DNA of 64,000 bases from Candidatus Peregrinibacteria bacterium (GTDB lineage: Bacteria; Patescibacteriota; Gracilibacteria; UBA1369; UM-FILTER-53-11): positions 1 through 64,000 of the forward strand of contig JACPMA010000017.1 of the NCBI GenBank assembly GCA_016186205.1. The letters run 5' to 3'. Under the pieces are notes generated by a model. That model did not search any database and was not told where the DNA came from. It worked only from the letters and a program-made list of their open reading frames with translations. This document shows, in pieces, positions 9,289 to 18,305 of the stretch; positions within the stretch are counted from its first letter, which is position 1; each line of letters begins with the position of its first letter. Position numbers and translations under genes: made by a program.

Positions 9289-12200
9289 GTGTCTTTTGTG
9301 AAGGAGCTTGTTCAGATTTTTCCAGAGCTCCAGAATATTTCTGTTTTTGAGGCCTTTCAAAAATTTCCGGCAGTAACCCTTTCCGGTTCCGGCAATTTTT
9401 CCTCAAAGGCCTTTTTACTAGCTGACATCCTTCGTTTTTCGGCTACTGAAAGCGCAAAAAAGGCCCAGCCGTTGGTGTGGATCGTTAACGATAAGGTGGA
9501 ACAAGAGGGTGTGAACCAGGCCTGCCAGGAATGGTTTTTAAACGGATTTTCAGTATTGAGGCTAAATTCGCCGAACGGTTCGGATGCCACACAGACATCC
9601 AAAGAAGAACAGCGCAAAGAAAAACTAAAACTTCTTTCTATTATTTCGCGCATTCAAAAAGAGGAAAAATGCATATTGGTAGCTCCGTATCAGGCATTTA
9701 TGGCCGGTGTTCCAAATCAGGACGATCTCAAAAAAAGGATTATTACCGTCCGCACCGGAGAAAAAATAAGTCCGGTTGAGTTTTTTGAAAAACTCATTGC
9801 GCAAGGGTATGAGGTTTCGCACGATGATTATTTGGAGCACGGCGCTTATTTGGGGAAAGGAGATGTGCTTTCGGTGTTTCCAGTAAACGGTTCTACGCCG
9901 GTGCGAATCGAGTTTGAATTTGACACCGTAACGAATATTTTTACTTACTCGCAGGATTCGGGCGAGGTTGTAAAGCGCGTAAAGAAGCTGGAATTATATC
10001 CGGCGGAAATTGAGTGCAAAGATCCGGATTTTTTTCGATATCTTCCGCAGAGCGCACTTACCGTCGAAGACGAGCTCGAGGTAACAGACGAGCATTATGA
10101 GGTATGGGACGAGGTTTTTGCAAAACGGCCAAAAGAAAGCCAGCTTATTACATTTACTTCTTTTCCGGAAGATGCGCCGAACAACCGTAACCTCCGCTAT
10201 CTTTCGGTTTTGAAGTATCAGGACCTTATTGATTTGGCGCACGATATTAAAGAACGTTCCATGCAGGGGTGGAGAATTGTGTTTTTCACAAAACACGGGG
10301 ATGCAATGCGCGAACTTCTTAAAGAAAGGAAGGTGAATTTTGAAACTTCGCTTGCGCCTTTTAACGGTTCCGCAATACCGGTTCGCATCGTTGATGTCGA
10401 AAAAGAAGAACTTTTCCCGCGCGCATTCCAATCCGGCGATTTAAAAATTCTCGTCGTGTCGGATAAAGAAATCGCAAATCTCCACGAGGAAAAACAAAAG
10501 AGAATTTCCGAACGAGTATTTTGGGAATTCCTCACTACCCTAAAGCAGAACGACCTCGTTGTTCATATTAACCACGGCATCGCGCGTTTTGAGGGTCTGG
10601 AGCGCCGCATGATCGATGGTATTACGCGTGAATATCTCAAACTTGCCTATGCCGAGAACGACAAATTATATGTTCCGATTGATCAGGCGGACAAAATTAA
10701 TAAATTCATCGGCGCTGAAGAAGAAGCGCCCAAACTCACGCGGCTTGGCTCTGCGGAGTGGGCCACCATGACCAAGCGCGTTCGCAAAGAGACCGAAAAA
10801 ATCGCACGCGAACTTTTGGAACTTTACGCTAAACGAAAACAGGCACAAGCCGAAAGTCTTAATACGGAATCGCAAGACCAAATCGCTTTCGAAAAAACAT
10901 TTCCTTATCAGGAAACTCCGGGACAAATTAAAGCTATCCATGATGTGAAAGAAGATATGGCAAAACCGGCGCCTATGGATCGGCTTATTTGCGGAGATGT
11001 GGGATTTGGGAAAACAGAAGTGGCCATGCGCGCGGCGTTTAAGGCTGTGACGAATAAAAAACAGGTCGCTCTCATATCGCCGATCACAATTTTGGCGGAT
11101 CAGCACTACCGGTCTTTCAAAAAACGCATGGATGATTTTCACATCCGCGTGGAAATGCTATCCCGCTTCAGGTCGCCAAAAGAGCAAAAAGACATTTTGG
11201 AACGACTCGCAAAAGGTGAAATCGATATTATCATCGGAACGCACCGGCTTCTCCAGAAAGATATTCGTTTTAAAGATCTTGGTCTCGTGATCGTTGATGA
11301 AGAGCAGCGGTTTGGCGTGAAACAGAAAGAGCAGTTCAAAAAAATGCGCACCGAGGTGCACATTTTAACCCTTACCGCAACGCCGATTCCGCGGACGCTG
11401 AATATTTGTCTTAATAAACTGCGCGATATTTCAACAATCACCACCCCTCCGCCAGGCCGTCTGCCGGTTATCACCGAAGTAAGAAAATATTCGCACGAAC
11501 TCATCCGCGAGGCGATTCTGCGCGAGGTTAAGCGCGGCGGGCAGATATACTTTCTCCACAACCGCGTGCAGACTATCGATGCCATTGCGGAGCGGTTGCG
11601 TGCGCTTGTTCCGGAAGCGCGTTTCAGCGTGGCGCACGGCAAACTTTTAAGCAAAGAGCTTGAGGAGCGCATTATAGATTTTAAAGATCATAAATTTGAT
11701 GTGCTTGTAAGTTCAACCATTATTGAAAACGGGATCGATCTTGCAAATGCCAATACGCTTATTGTGAATAACGCGGAAAAATTCGGGCTCGCTCAACTTT
11801 ATCAGCTTCGCGGCCGGGTGGGGCGCAGCAAGACGCAAGCATTCGCATATTTTCTATATCACTCGCAGAGATTAAGGCTTGATGCAAAAAAACGGTTGCG
11901 TGCGATTGTGGAGGCGTCCGAACTCGGCTCCGGATTTCAAATCGCCATGAAAGATTTAGAAATCCGCGGCGCAGGCGACATTCTCGGCGTGAATCAGCAC
12001 GGCGTCATTAATGTCGTGGGCGTGAGCCATTTTATACGTATGCTCAATAAAGCCGTGGAAGATTTGCAAGCGGGCAAGACGACGGAAGAAGTGACCGAAG
12101 AGCCCGAGGTATCTATTGAGCTTCCGCTCACAGCTTTTATTCCCGATGATTATATCGTTAACTCAAAAGAAAAAATAAATATATACCAGCGCATGGCTGC

Positions 12201-12618
12201 AGCGGATTCGCCGGATTATCTTGATGAGCTTAAAGAAGACGTGCTGGAGGATTTTGGAAAAATGCCGCGCGAAGTCGTGAATCTCTTCCGCGTCATCGAG
12301 CTGAAAATTTTGGCAAAAAAAGCCGGACTAGTAGTTGTAAAGGCGGAAAATATCCACATGAAAGTAGGGAAGGAGATTGTTTTATTTATGGGGAAATCGG
12401 TTAAGCCGGAGAGTATTGTCTATATGTTGAGCCATAATCCGAAATGGCAAATTAGCAGCAATAAATTACGCGCCAAAATAGAAGACCTCGGCTTAAACTG
12501 GTTTGATGAACTGCGGGAATGTATAAAAATGCTCGGCGAACAGGTTGATAAGGCAAAGATAGAGTCAAATGGAAGCGTTTCCGTAAAACCGGACTTCCTT
12601 GACAAAAAGTTGCAATAA
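9289..12618 (+). CDS. mfd: Transcription-repair coupling factor
   Basis: Mfd pushes stalled RNA polymerase off DNA and recruits UvrA. The 1109-aa product has a UvrB-like N-terminal module, the RNA-polymerase interaction (CarD-like) domain around residues 415-500 (NDLVVHINHGIARFEGL), Walker A GDVGFGKTE near 569, the DEEQ box near 670, the helicase C motif QLRGRVGRS, and the TRCF domain at the end. GTG start, no clear ribosome site. Length and domain order are normal for the family (about 1100-1150 aa). Confidence 0.96.
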   Translation: MSFVKELVQIFPELQNISVFEAFQKFPAVTLSGSGNFSSKAFLLADILRFSATESAKKAQPLVWIVNDKVEQEGVNQACQEWFLNGFSVLRLNSPNGSDATQTSKEEQRKEKLKLLSIISRIQKEEKCILVAPYQAFMAGVPNQDDLKKRIITVRTGEKISPVEFFEKLIAQGYEVSHDDYLEHGAYLGKGDVLSVFPVNGSTPVRIEFEFDTVTNIFTYSQDSGEVVKRVKKLELYPAEIECKDPDFFRYLPQSALTVEDELEVTDEHYEVWDEVFAKRPKESQLITFTSFPEDAPNNRNLRYLSVLKYQDLIDLAHDIKERSMQGWRIVFFTKHGDAMRELLKERKVNFETSLAPFNGSAIPVRIVDVEKEELFPRAFQSGDLKILVVSDKEIANLHEEKQKRISERVFWEFLTTLKQNDLVVHINHGIARFEGLERRMIDGITREYLKLAYAENDKLYVPIDQADKINKFIGAEEEAPKLTRLGSAEWATMTKRVRKETEKIARELLELYAKRKQAQAESLNTESQDQIAFEKTFPYQETPGQIKAIHDVKEDMAKPAPMDRLICGDVGFGKTEVAMRAAFKAVTNKKQVALISPITILADQHYRSFKKRMDDFHIRVEMLSRFRSPKEQKDILERLAKGEIDIIIGTHRLLQKDIRFKDLGLVIVDEEQRFGVKQKEQFKKMRTEVHILTLTATPIPRTLNICLNKLRDISTITTPPPGRLPVITEVRKYSHELIREAILREVKRGGQIYFLHNRVQTIDAIAERLRALVPEARFSVAHGKLLSKELEERIIDFKDHKFDVLVSSTIIENGIDLANANTLIVNNAEKFGLAQLYQLRGRVGRSKTQAFAYFLYHSQRLRLDAKKRLRAIVEASELGSGFQIAMKDLEIRGAGDILGVNQHGVINVVGVSHFIRMLNKAVEDLQAGKTTEEVTEEPEVSIELPLTAFIPDDYIVNSKEKINIYQRMAAADSPDYLDELKEDVLEDFGKMPREVVNLFRVIELKILAKKAGLVVVKAENIHMKVGKEIVLFMGKSVKPESIVYMLSHNPKWQISSNKLRAKIEDLGLNWFDELRECIKMLGEQVDKAKIESNGSVSVKPDFLDKKLQ

Positions 12619-12644
12619 AATAGCTTTTTGGTCAAACTCTTGGT

Positions 12645-12664
12645 TATAATTCACTCCCGGGAGT
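12645..12664 (+). promoter_or_regulatory. Probable -10 box followed by perfect 12-bp palindrome
   Basis: TATAAT at 12645-12650 is followed 2 nt later by ACTCCCGGGAGT, a perfect palindrome that would sit over the transcription start, a typical operator position. The downstream gene is the repeat lipoprotein at 12813. No convincing -35 box is seen. Confidence 0.35.
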
Positions 12665-12812
12665 AAACTATAACATAAAACATAACCCATTTAGGCTATT
12701 TTTGGTATTCACGCACAAGAATATTACGAAGTCCGGCGGCTCCGACATTCGATTCCCGGTTTGTTGAATGGTTTGCGCTAGAGGGTTTTACGGCTTATAG
12801 TTACCCCTAATT

Positions 12813-13772
12813 ATGGAACTACCTAAAGGCCAGAAGGAGAAATTACTTGTTATTCCATTGATAGCTGCACTTGCAGGGTGCGGTTGTCCTGGGAAATCAC
12901 CCGCAATTACCGAAACGCAGCATGGCACAGCGCAGGCGGTAAGAAAAGCCGCTGACCCCGAGAATATTTTTGTAACCATGTGGCGTCTTTTGGATGAACC
13001 TGTGTATTTGGAGAAAGAGGAGGAAGATAAGTATCATACTATAGGGGGGCGGCTATCACCTCATTATGCTTTCGCATACCCCGAAAGATTTACTGCCTAC
13101 GGGATTACATGTCTTGTACTTGCAGGCATTTCGCCCGAAGAAGCTGAAGAGTGGCCTGAAGCGCTCCGCGGCGAAGATATTGCAGTTCTTAAAAATAGGT
13201 ATCGTGTATCGCTAGAAGCAGCAAAACAATATCGCGGTTCCCGATTTTCTGGTTCTGAAATAATAGAGCTTTTAATAAGCAAAGTTCCTATTGAAACTGC
13301 CAATGCTTATTCCAAGCGGTTTACTGGATCAGATATAGATCTTTTGGCTAAAGGATATTTTATGCATTCTCCCCGAATTCCCCCGGTTCCTCCAGAGCAG
13401 GCGAATAAATTTTCCAAAAGATTTAACGCGTACGAAATAGGACTTCTTGCGACACAAAGTATCGGCCCAGAATTTGCAGAACAATACCCAGAAAGATTTA
13501 ACGCGGGGGATATCTTAATCCTCATTACCTGTGGGGTGGATCCGCAAAAAGCCGCAAGTTACCCGGAAAATCTGCATATTATAGATATTTGTGAACAACT
13601 TGGATTTAAGAGAGAATGTGTAGGGGCACTTGATACGTGCGGCTGCATGGCCACGGAGGCTTTAAAGGACGGAAAGAAGAGTTATGAATATCGGGACGGG
13701 AGGATTGTTCCATACCAGCCAGATGAGATCGATTTACTAATACTCCGGGAAGAAACGGAAAATAAAAAATGA
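12813..13772 (+). CDS. Lipoprotein with tandem RF-x-xx-I repeats, function unknown
   Basis: 319 aa. The N-terminus has charged residues, a hydrophobic stretch and the lipobox LAGC near residues 20-23, so lipid attachment and surface exposure are likely. Residues about 85-270 consist of roughly six repeats of 25-35 aa with the pattern A..YP.RF.A.DI..L...GI.PE.A, for example YPERFTAYGITCLVLAGISPEEAEEWPE and YPERFNAGDILILITCGVDPQKAASYPE. Such helical repeats suggest a solenoid for protein contacts. A CGCMA cysteine pair lies near the end. No named domain is recognised. Its -10-like TATAGT lies about 11 nt before the ATG. Confidence 0.7.
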   Translation: MELPKGQKEKLLVIPLIAALAGCGCPGKSPAITETQHGTAQAVRKAADPENIFVTMWRLLDEPVYLEKEEEDKYHTIGGRLSPHYAFAYPERFTAYGITCLVLAGISPEEAEEWPEALRGEDIAVLKNRYRVSLEAAKQYRGSRFSGSEIIELLISKVPIETANAYSKRFTGSDIDLLAKGYFMHSPRIPPVPPEQANKFSKRFNAYEIGLLATQSIGPEFAEQYPERFNAGDILILITCGVDPQKAASYPENLHIIDICEQLGFKRECVGALDTCGCMATEALKDGKKSYEYRDGRIVPYQPDEIDLLILREETENKK

Positions 13773-13943
13773 GCTTCACTTTGTAAAGACAACGGCACTC
13801 GTCGCTAAAACAAAACCACCCGCTTGCTGAGAGCTTATTTATAATGACAACTTCGTTCATCTCTGCGCGACATGCTGCTCGCTCGGGCTGCGCCTAGGCA
13901 GCGCAAAAGACCGTTTATACGCCTCGCTAAACTCGCTCGGCGG

Positions 13944-13973
13944 CGCAACAGAAGCGCTTCGCTTTCTGTTGCG
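13944..13973 (-). terminator. Stem-loop directly downstream of ssrA
   Basis: CGCAACAGAA pairs with TTCTGTTGCG, with an inner GCG-CTT-CGC extension, 3 nt beyond the mature tmRNA 3' end. There is no U-run, so it may act in 3' processing rather than as a classical terminator. Confidence 0.45.
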
Positions 13974-13976
13974 TGT

Positions 13977-14401
13977 TGGTGGAGATGGGGGGAATCGAAC
14001 CCCCGTCCAAGGATAAAGAGAGGCCACGTCTACAATCATAGTCCGTTTTGAATTTTTGTCCGTGCGGATAAAAAAGGAACAAAAAGCCCGCGCGGCTTAA
14101 GCATAAAATTTCGGCTCATCCGCATGCCGGCGGATTTGCTTGAGCCTCATGAGTTGCGCCTTTCGCGGTTATGAGGCCTTGCCGCAAGAGACGTCAGCCG
14201 ATAAAAATCAGCCGAGCACGATTAGGCAAAAGCCGGGACGCGCGCAGGAGCTCCGCGAAGAGCCTTGAGCGCACGGACAGTTGCCATTTCGCCTGCATTA
14301 GCAGTTAATTTGCGCTGGACGGATATAACGGGGGACAGCGCGACCCCGTGAATGCAGAAACCTGTCTTTCAAAGATCCCTGTCGAATACCGGTGCATCCC
14401 C
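13977..14401 (-). ncRNA. ssrA: tmRNA (transfer-messenger RNA)
   Basis: The 5' end GGGGATGCACCGGTATTCGACAGGG and the 3' end with T-arm GGGGTTCGATTCCCC and CATCTCC-A-CCA form the tRNA-like domain with a 7-bp acceptor stem (one G-U pair). About 425 nt, one piece. The tag frame most likely resumes at GCT after TTAACT and reads ANAGEMATVRALKALRGAPARVPAFA then TAA. That is 26 residues, longer than the usual 8-15, with a small hydrophobic C-terminus as expected for proteolysis. The resume codon is inferred from the ANxx pattern. smpB is at 52488-52943. Confidence 0.95.
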
Positions 14402-14427
14402 TACGCGAGCGCAGCGAGCGCTTCTAG

Positions 14428-14456
14428 TCTGTACGGGTACAAACTATTTTTAACAA
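14428..14456 (-). promoter_or_regulatory. Probable ssrA promoter
   Basis: On the minus strand TTGTTA, 17-nt spacer, TACAGA. The predicted start is about 20 nt upstream of the mature tmRNA. The short leader contains the GC-rich GCGCTCGCTGCGCTCGCG. Confidence 0.4.
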
Positions 14457-14508
14457 CGCTTGTTCCCGGAAACATAAGTTTATCACGGGAGCAAAACAAT
14501 ACAACCCG

Positions 14509-15198
14509 TCACGTCAAAAGCACCCCTATCCCATATGATCCTCCTGCAGCAAGTGCGCCAACAATAAGCGTTTCCAAAGCGCTTATAATGACATTACGTT
14601 TTGTGAAACGGGTTTTTAATCCCCCAACGGCAAGAAGGCCTATGGCGGAAAGAATCATGGCAATTCTAAAAATAGATTCAAAATATGATTCCTGAAAAAA
14701 ATACGGAAGAGTCGGAATAAATGAACCGACGATAAATGATACACTCATAATAATCCCGTTTAAACCCGGCTTCGGCGGCGCCTCGGCAAAACCAAGTTCG
14801 TCTGTCATCATGGTTTTAAGCCACACGTCGCGGTCGCTTGTAATTTTTGCAACAACGTCGTCCAATAATTTTCCTTTAAATCCTTTTGCTGAATAAATGT
14901 CGCGAATTTCCTGAATTTCCGCCTCGGGCATGTTGTCAATTTCCCAATTTTCGCGCGCAAGCTCGCTTTCATAATGATCCTTTTCGGATTTAGAGCCGAG
15001 ATATGTGCCAAGGCCCATGGAAAAAGCGCCTGCAACCAAAGTTGCAAGAGCAGCAAGCAGGACGGTTTTGTTTTCAATAGCGCCGCCCGTAAGGCCGGCG
15101 ATTACGGCGAATGTGGAAACTACGCCGTCATTAAAACCAAAAACCGCCTCCTTTAGCAGGCCGCCGACTTTCCGATGAAATTCAACATGAATTGCCAT
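14509..15198 (-). CDS. VIT1/CCC1-family Fe/Mn transporter
   Basis: 229 aa with the family N-terminal motif AVFGFNDGVVSTFAVIAGLTGG and an early helix rich in small residues. An acidic cytoplasmic insert (ESELARENWEIDNMPEAEIQEI) follows, of the type that binds metal in VIT1, and then three further membrane segments. It probably exports or sequesters Fe2+/Mn2+. Its ATG abuts the nrnA stop with no gap, so the two are surely co-transcribed. Confidence 0.85.
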   Translation of the reverse strand: MAIHVEFHRKVGGLLKEAVFGFNDGVVSTFAVIAGLTGGAIENKTVLLAALATLVAGAFSMGLGTYLGSKSEKDHYESELARENWEIDNMPEAEIQEIRDIYSAKGFKGKLLDDVVAKITSDRDVWLKTMMTDELGFAEAPPKPGLNGIIMSVSFIVGSFIPTLPYFFQESYFESIFRIAMILSAIGLLAVGGLKTRFTKRNVIISALETLIVGALAAGGSYGIGVLLT

Positions 15199-16167
15199 TT
15201 ATACTCCGATTGTAATCCGCGGAGAGGTTTCCAGCAAACGGCCGGGAAAGGAAAATCCAGCAGCTTTTTTATGTCCGCCGCCGCCAAAGATCCCGGCAAG
15301 TTTTGAAAGATCAATGTCATCAACGCGCGAGCGAAACGAGCCCTTGATAGTTTGACCGCGATCTTCATAAAGCAAGCAGCAAAAATCACCGTCCGGTACA
15401 GCGTTGAGATAGTCAATGGCGCCGGTCGTGTCATCCGGTGTTGCATGAACCGACCGGAAATCCGCTGCAGCCATTGCAGATACGGTTACTTTTTTATCAT
15501 TTACGCGCATGCGTTCAAAAATTTTTCCATAAATTTTAAGTTGCTGTGTCGGCATAGTATGAAATTGCAGACGAGTAATTGTTTTGAAGTCCGCGCCTTT
15601 CCACATAAGATCAGCTGCAACCTCCAGCACTTCCGGCGTAACGTTGGAATGCATGAATGAACCCGTGTCGTAATAAAGGCCATTAAGAAGACACGTGGCA
15701 ATAGCGCGATCGATTTTCAGACCGCAGTAGGTTAGCACGCCATAAACAATTTGCGTTGCCGAAGCTGCGACCGGATCAACAATATTTATTTGTCCGAAGA
15801 AATCATTGCTTGCATGATGGTCAATGTTGATGACCGGCGGTTTGCCGATAAAAAGATCCGGTTTGGTTTCATGAAATTTAGTCATGTAATGAGCTCCGCA
15901 GTCTACCGTGATGATGAGATCCGCCCACGATTGGTCAAAATCGCGCACATAAGAATCGAATTCCGGAAGAAAATTGCAGTTCGCCGGCGGAGAATCAATG
16001 CATGCCGAAATAATTTCTTTGTCCCATTGATATTTTAGGGCGCGCCGGAGTCCAAGGTTTGCGCCTACCGTATCTCCATCCGGCCCGCGATGCGAGAGAA
16101 TGATAATTTTACGCGCCTGCGCGATGAGATTTTTCGCCTTAAAAAGTTCAGTTTCAGAAATACGCAT
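15199..16167 (-). CDS. nrnA: DHH/DHHA1 phosphoesterase, NrnA-like
   Basis: 322 aa. The DHH part shows ILSHRGPDGDTVGANLGL near residue 23, the DCG motif, and VINIDHHASN near residue 113; the DHHA1 part ends with GGGGHKKAAGF. These are the metal-binding and substrate motifs of the oligoribonuclease/pAp-phosphatase family that degrades 2-5-nt RNAs and cyclic dinucleotide products. The exact substrate is inferred. The -10 box TATAAT sits exactly 6 nt before ATG 16167, so the mRNA is probably leaderless. First gene of a two-gene operon with the VIT transporter. Confidence 0.85.
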   Translation of the reverse strand: MRISETELFKAKNLIAQARKIIILSHRGPDGDTVGANLGLRRALKYQWDKEIISACIDSPPANCNFLPEFDSYVRDFDQSWADLIITVDCGAHYMTKFHETKPDLFIGKPPVINIDHHASNDFFGQINIVDPVAASATQIVYGVLTYCGLKIDRAIATCLLNGLYYDTGSFMHSNVTPEVLEVAADLMWKGADFKTITRLQFHTMPTQQLKIYGKIFERMRVNDKKVTVSAMAAADFRSVHATPDDTTGAIDYLNAVPDGDFCCLLYEDRGQTIKGSFRSRVDDIDLSKLAGIFGGGGHKKAAGFSFPGRLLETSPRITIGV

Positions 16168-16173
16168 AGGTCG

Positions 16174-16179
16174 ATTATA
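16174..16179 (-). promoter_or_regulatory. Leaderless -10 box of nrnA
   Basis: TATAAT CGACCT ATG: the hexamer ends 6 nt before the start codon, so transcription should begin at or next to the A of ATG. Confidence 0.55.
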
Positions 16180-16302
16180 GTAACAAAAAATCTCCCGCCA
16201 TGTCGCGCGTTTACTGTTGCAGGAAATGAATTCGTTGGTGAGATTTATGCCGTGACGGTCGGCGGAGGCTCCTCGGCGTCGCTGACTTGGCGCGCAGCGG
16301 GT

Positions 16303-18255
16303 TTAGCTGGCGCTGGGGGGGGGCGCTATGGCTGGCACAGCAGGTTGGGCCGGTGGTGTTGTTGCTACTGCAGCTGGCGGATTTGCTTTTGCTTCTACAG
16401 CAGCCAAAACAGCCGCCATATCCTGGTTGGCCGCACGCGCAACGCGCGTCTCTTCGCGAATACCCCCACGAGAAATATATCCTTCCACTCCGTCCTTTGT
16501 CCGGATCATATATCCACCATCATCGGTTTTCCCCAATATCATGACTACTTCATTTTCACCAACTTTGACCGGTACGCTCACACCGGTTTTTTCACCTCGC
16601 TGAAAAACATATACACTTCCATTCACTTTTGCATACTGTTGCCCCGTTGCCGCTTCATCAAATTTTACGTCTTTCACTGGTAGTTGGCCCGGCGCAACAT
16701 TAAACTGATGGGCTGTTCCACTGATAGTTACAATATAACCATCCTTTAAATTCCATGTTGACTTGCCTCTTGCGCCAGCCTTAACAGCTACTCCATTGAC
16801 ATCCGTCGCATCGTTTGCAAAAACAACATCGCGGTCATAAAGATGATCTGTGTCTTCAAGTCTTTGTTTATCCCATGCAGCTTTTTCTCGAGCAAATTTT
16901 CTGTCAACAAATGCGCGTATTTGCGCCTCGTTAGGTTTTTCAAGATCGTCCTCGGCCGATAGTTCGCCAAGATCTTTACCGTCCACTGTAGCCACGCGCA
17001 TAGATATATTTTCATTATCTTCCTTGCGCGGCTCAGCAGAAACAATAACCGGTGTGCCAGCTTCATATTCAGTATTGCCGCTTCCATCTTTTTTATCTTT
17101 ATATAATACAAGGATGGCGCCTTTTTTCGCAGAGTATTCGTCATAGTCTATCTTTGGATAAGACGACGGGGCCAGAGGGCCGGCGTTGAATGTCGGTCTG
17201 CTTGCAACAGGTAAATCCGGCAACAGCGCAGCAGCTATTTCTGGTCCAGCCGGCGCAGTCGGCGGTGCAGCCGGAGCGCCTTCAGCGACAGCGGCAGCCT
17301 GTGCAGCAGGCGGATTAAGTTTTGCTAATTTAGCCGCAAAGCCTCTATCTTTGCCGTCCGTATATTTTGCCACTGCTTCAAATAAAGCCTGCGTATCTTG
17401 CCCCCAAATTCCATCGCCAAACCTTTTTGCATTTCTATAACGCGCCTCAAATTTCTTTTTGTCTGCCGGCGTAGCAGCTTCCCACAATTCCTGCTGAAAT
17501 TTTCTTACGGCCGTCACCAGTTTTGCATCATTTGATTTATCTGCCTCCGGCACGTCGAGCGCCTTAGCGATTTTATCTTTATTAACAACATTTATTTTTA
17601 ATGTACGGGCGATTCTTTCTGTATCAGTTAGGCGCCTTATTTCCGGAGATGCCGGTCTCGATTCGCCTCCAGTTGGTGTTGTTGGAGGTAATATTTCTCC
17701 TTCTGCTTCTCCTTCGCCCTCCTCCCCATCCGCAGCCGGCAGAGGAGATTCATCTGCAGTATTTACAGCTGTCTGTGTATAGTAAGATAAATCGTAACGA
17801 TCAATATGGGTCTGGAGATCTTCAATAATGGCCATACGCTCTTCCACGGTTCTGGCCAAATTCAAATCCTTGTCAGCGTCTAAATATGCTTTTTGCGCTT
17901 CATCATCAGTCTTAAGCGCTGGAGGCAAAGATTCAAACATGCCACGTAAATACTGCTTCGCAGAATCATGTGTGAGCGCGGCATTTCTGATAAGACTTTC
18001 TTGGCCGGTTTCCACATATCTTTGTGCAACTGTATGGGTTGCTACATCGGCATCCGCTGGCGTTTCATCGTCAGTATCAGCAGAGTCTGTATCCACCGAT
18101 TCATCCGCGCCTTCTTCGGCGGCAGGCACGCCTCCATCAGGGATGTCCGCACCGCCAGGCGGGTCAAAAAATGCAAATCGCTGCTCGCCAAGCGGAATAT
18201 GCCAAGGCGCGATTCCAATGCAGCGCAGAAATTTCCAAGGATTTTTATTTTTCAT
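16303..18255 (-). CDS. Large Ala/Pro-rich protein with peptidoglycan-binding-like and SH3-like segments
   Basis: About 650 aa from ATG 18255 (the track start at 18336 is inside the preceding gene). A Pro/Asp/Glu/Ala-rich region covers residues about 25-80. A segment resembling peptidoglycan-binding domain 1 lies near 275-320 (AVRKFQQEL...DGIWGQDTQAL). Ala/Pro linkers follow, and the C-terminal third ends in a bacterial SH3-like strand pattern (VVMILGKTDDGGYMIRTKDGVEGYISRGG). Wall association is plausible, but the N-terminus MKNKNPWKFLRCIGIAPWHIPL is not a clear signal peptide. Lies 50 bp downstream of the secreted protein at 18306. Function unknown. Confidence 0.6.
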   Translation of the reverse strand: MKNKNPWKFLRCIGIAPWHIPLGEQRFAFFDPPGGADIPDGGVPAAEEGADESVDTDSADTDDETPADADVATHTVAQRYVETGQESLIRNAALTHDSAKQYLRGMFESLPPALKTDDEAQKAYLDADKDLNLARTVEERMAIIEDLQTHIDRYDLSYYTQTAVNTADESPLPAADGEEGEGEAEGEILPPTTPTGGESRPASPEIRRLTDTERIARTLKINVVNKDKIAKALDVPEADKSNDAKLVTAVRKFQQELWEAATPADKKKFEARYRNAKRFGDGIWGQDTQALFEAVAKYTDGKDRGFAAKLAKLNPPAAQAAAVAEGAPAAPPTAPAGPEIAAALLPDLPVASRPTFNAGPLAPSSYPKIDYDEYSAKKGAILVLYKDKKDGSGNTEYEAGTPVIVSAEPRKEDNENISMRVATVDGKDLGELSAEDDLEKPNEAQIRAFVDRKFAREKAAWDKQRLEDTDHLYDRDVVFANDATDVNGVAVKAGARGKSTWNLKDGYIVTISGTAHQFNVAPGQLPVKDVKFDEAATGQQYAKVNGSVYVFQRGEKTGVSVPVKVGENEVVMILGKTDDGGYMIRTKDGVEGYISRGGIREETRVARAANQDMAAVLAAVEAKANPPAAVATTPPAQPAVPAIAPPPSAS

Positions 18256-18305
18256 ATTTTTTGTGTTAAGAATTTGTGGATTGTTTTGCTTCGCTCGCAA
18301 TGATA

